This document shows, piece after piece, positions 62,245-64,000 of a stretch of 64,000 bases of DNA. This DNA is from Lachnospiraceae bacterium (GTDB taxonomy: Bacteria; Bacillota; Clostridia; Lachnospirales; Lachnospiraceae). The DNA lies in contig CABJAB010000001.1 of NCBI GenBank assembly GCA_902363445.1, positions 62,001 through 126,000 of the forward strand. The letters are read 5' to 3'. Each line of letters begins with the position of its first letter. Within the stretch, counting starts at the first letter, position 1. The position numbers and the translations under genes were made by a program. The notes below the pieces were generated by a model. The model was not told the origin of the DNA. It was given only the letters and a program-made list of their open reading frames with translations, and made no database searches.

Positions 62245-63480
62245 TTACGGATTGATTGTAGAAACGTAGGTCGGTACACCGTCTTTATAAATCATAACAT
62301 TGGCAGATTTTTCCGGGTCTCTGTTTTCATCGTATACAAGATGGCCGCTGGGCAGGTTGATGTCGGTCGCCTGGATAGCGTCTCTAAGCGCTGCGCTGTC
62401 ATCTACCTTTCCGGCTCTCTTGAAGGAATCTACAAGAATCTGTACACAGTCATAAGACATAGTGGACTGAGTGTTGGGCTCTTTGTTGTATTTCTCACGG
62501 AATGCTTTTGTGAAAGCCTGAGAAACGGGATCCGTGCTGTCGGCAGCGAACAGAGAGATGAAGTAGCATCCTTCTACGTTCTCATTTCCAGCCAGCTCAG
62601 GTACGTTGGGGTTATCCCAAGACATTTCGCCCATGATATCTGCTTCGATGCCCATCTCACGGATCTGTTTGATCTGAAGGGGAAGCTCGCCAGCCTGGTT
62701 GGGAAGGAAGATAACTTCTGCTCCAGAGTTCTGGATGTTGGTCAGCTGAGCCTTGAAGTCTTTTACATCAGCGCCTGCATATGCTTCGAATGCAACTACT
62801 TCGCCGCCTGCCGCTTCAAATTCTTTCTTGAAGTTGGTAGCCAGTCCTGAAGAATAGTCATCAGCGTTGCTGTAAAGAACAGCAACCTTGGAAGCCTTCA
62901 ATGTTTCCTGAGCCATCTTTGCGCAAACTACAGCCTGGAAGCTGTCGATCCAGCAGGCACGGAACACATACTCGCCGCCTACGGTCGTACAATCAGGGTT
63001 GCTGGAAGTGGTGCCGATAGCCGGAACCTTCGCAGCTGTTGCAAGGGGGCCTGCAGAAATAAGGGGACCGCTGGAGTCGGGTCCAATGATGGCGGCAACT
63101 TTATCCTGGCCGATCAGCTTATTGTAAGCATTGTTGGTGATCTCAGGCTTGCCTTCATTATCCTCTTCCACAATTTCAATCTTATACATCTTGCCGCCTA
63201 CTTCGAAGCCGCCCGCGTTGTTGATTTCCTCAACAGCCAGGTCAACGCCGTATCTGGAATATTCACCTGCTACTGCATTGGGGCCGGTGAAAGGCTGGCA
63301 AAGGCCGATCTTAATGGTTTCCGCGTCTCCGCTCGCGCCGCCTTCTTCTTTTTTGGTTGCTTCGGAACCAGCAGCCGCGGTGGTCTCCTTGCTCTTGTCA
63401 GCGTCCTTATCTTTGCCGCCGCAGGCAGCCAAAGAAAATACCATGACAAGTGCTAACATCAGAGATACTACTTTCTTCAT
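62245..63480 (-). CDS. livJ: Branched-chain amino acid ABC transporter substrate-binding protein (LivJ/K type)
   Basis: 411 residues. Lipoprotein signal peptide VVSLMLALVMVFSLAACGG (lipobox SLAAC), then a Lys/Glu/Thr-rich spacer and the periplasmic binding fold (IKIGLCQPFTGPNAVAGEYS). I take the ATG at 63480, ten bases after GGAGG; an ATG at 63489 is too close to it. Ligands of this group include Leu, Ile, Val and related compounds, so the specificity is only approximate. Confidence 0.94.
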   Translation of the reverse strand: MKKVVSLMLALVMVFSLAACGGKDKDADKSKETTAAAGSEATKKEEGGASGDAETIKIGLCQPFTGPNAVAGEYSRYGVDLAVEEINNAGGFEVGGKMYKIEIVEEDNEGKPEITNNAYNKLIGQDKVAAIIGPDSSGPLISAGPLATAAKVPAIGTTSSNPDCTTVGGEYVFRACWIDSFQAVVCAKMAQETLKASKVAVLYSNADDYSSGLATNFKKEFEAAGGEVVAFEAYAGADVKDFKAQLTNIQNSGAEVIFLPNQAGELPLQIKQIREMGIEADIMGEMSWDNPNVPELAGNENVEGCYFISLFAADSTDPVSQAFTKAFREKYNKEPNTQSTMSYDCVQILVDSFKRAGKVDDSAALRDAIQATDINLPSGHLVYDENRDPEKSANVMIYKDGVPTYVSTINP

Positions 63481-63504
63481 AAGTTTCATTCCTCCTTTTT
63501 TATG

Positions 63505-63529
63505 ATAAGTGCGTACTACACACACTTAT
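63505..63529 (-). other. Hairpin in the livJ leader
   Basis: ATAAGTG and CACTTAT form a perfect seven-base stem with an 11-base loop, just upstream of the livJ ribosome binding site and downstream of the DapA-family stop. No T tract follows. Confidence 0.45.
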
Positions 63530-63549
63530 TTCGGTTTCTGTGTCCTTCT

Positions 63550-64000
63550 TTACTGAAGGCCGATAGCGGCCAGCTGCTTCTTCATCTCAAGAATCTCCTC
63601 CTGAGTCAGGTTATGTAACGGGCCGCGTACATAGCCTGCATCGATTCCCCGCAGCTTCATCGCCTCTTTGAAATGGCCCATGCTGGCTCCGCCCTTCAGA
63701 ATGTCGCAGACTTCATTGGCAAGCCTCTGCTGTTTCCTGGCCTCATCCCAGTCGCCTCGCATACATGCCTGATAGGTTGCTACAAATATTTCAGGATATA
63801 CGCTGGATACGCCGGATACTACGCCGTCACAGCCCATGGCCATCAGCGCGTTGATCAGTTTATCGCATCCGTGAAGCACGGAAAAATTACCGTCATTTAC
63901 TTTTTGATATTCCAAAGTCCTGCACATATCGGCAAAACTGTACTTGATTCCGATGATATTTTTAAATTCTCTGGCCAGCTTATCAGCTACGGCCACCGGC
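63550..64000 (-). CDS. DapA/NanA-family lyase (3' part only)
   Basis: The last 150 residues of a dihydrodipicolinate synthase-family protein; the 5' end lies beyond the right edge. The Schiff-base Lys is in NIIGIKYSFADM (GIKxS motif), and GCDGVVSGVSSVYPE follows as in the TIM-barrel. Members include dihydrodipicolinate synthase, N-acetylneuraminate lyase and aldolases of hydroxy-oxo acids. Context with an amino-acid transporter and an aminotransferase favours a catabolic aldolase or lyase over lysine synthesis, but this is inference. Confidence 0.85.
   Translation of the reverse strand, partial: PVAVADKLAREFKNIIGIKYSFADMCRTLEYQKVNDGNFSVLHGCDKLINALMAMGCDGVVSGVSSVYPEIFVATYQACMRGDWDEARKQQRLANEVCDILKGGASMGHFKEAMKLRGIDAGYVRGPLHNLTQEEILEMKKQLAAIGLQ

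Overview
The window looks like a chromosomal segment of a gut-type Clostridia, most likely Lachnospiraceae. I infer this from the GC content of roughly 50-55%, the AGGAGG-type ribosome binding sites, and core genes such as hemZ, whiA with an HPr-like partner, mcsA-mcsB-clpC, a DUF1846 protein and a spermidine/putrescine operon behind an Xre-cupin regulator. I cannot name a genus. Most genes lie on the minus strand. I saw no tRNA, rRNA, CRISPR array, prophage or recognisable transposase.

Layout. 1-4.97 kb: the 5' part of a PHP-domain gene, then the operon xre-cupin, potA, potB, potC, potD behind a clear promoter and operator. 5.1-10.4 kb: a lactonase-fold protein, a SnoaL-PAS hybrid histidine kinase and a Cof-type HAD phosphatase. 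10.5-17.6 kb: a MntP/YtaF membrane protein, radA, a conserved small protein, and the stress operon gntR-mcsA-mcsB-clpC, in which a YtrA-type GntR regulator sits where ctsR is classically found. 17.7-20.5 kb: a membrane-anchored cadherin-like protein with a very acidic tail, whose promoter and leader are duplicated in tandem, then an ArsC-like protein and repeat copy A. 20.5-34.1 kb: housekeeping genes glyA, aspS, hisS, hemZ, an MBL hydrolase, relA, pfkA and dnaE. 34.2-39.4 kb: uvrC, hprK, murB, whiA and a Crh-like HPr in which the catalytic His is Glu. 39.5-44.2 kb: repeat copy B, ftsH and pyrG. 44.2-52.0 kb: a DUF1846 protein, a PH-like membrane protein, a DJ-1 family protein, mscL with a zinc ribbon, an HD protein, a thioesterase, and a three-gene envelope operon (GT28-type glycosyltransferase, polysaccharide deacetylase, flippase-like protein). 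52.3-57.2 kb: repeat copy C, an ATL-like protein, a lipoprotein, a 5'-truncated dCMP deaminase fused against a LysR gene, a GNAT acetyltransferase and a PucR regulator. 57.4-64 kb: a probable amino-acid uptake and use operon of a DapA-family lyase, livJHMGF and an aminotransferase.

The most unusual feature is a dispersed, non-coding, structured repeat present three times (about 20.2-20.5, 39.5-40.1 and 52.3-53.0 kb). The two long copies are each two related units of about 300 bp in inverted orientation; the short copy is one truncated unit. Stems differ between copies by compensatory changes, and the four wobble pairs I found all fall on the same element strand. That points to selection on RNA structure, or to a mobile structured element.
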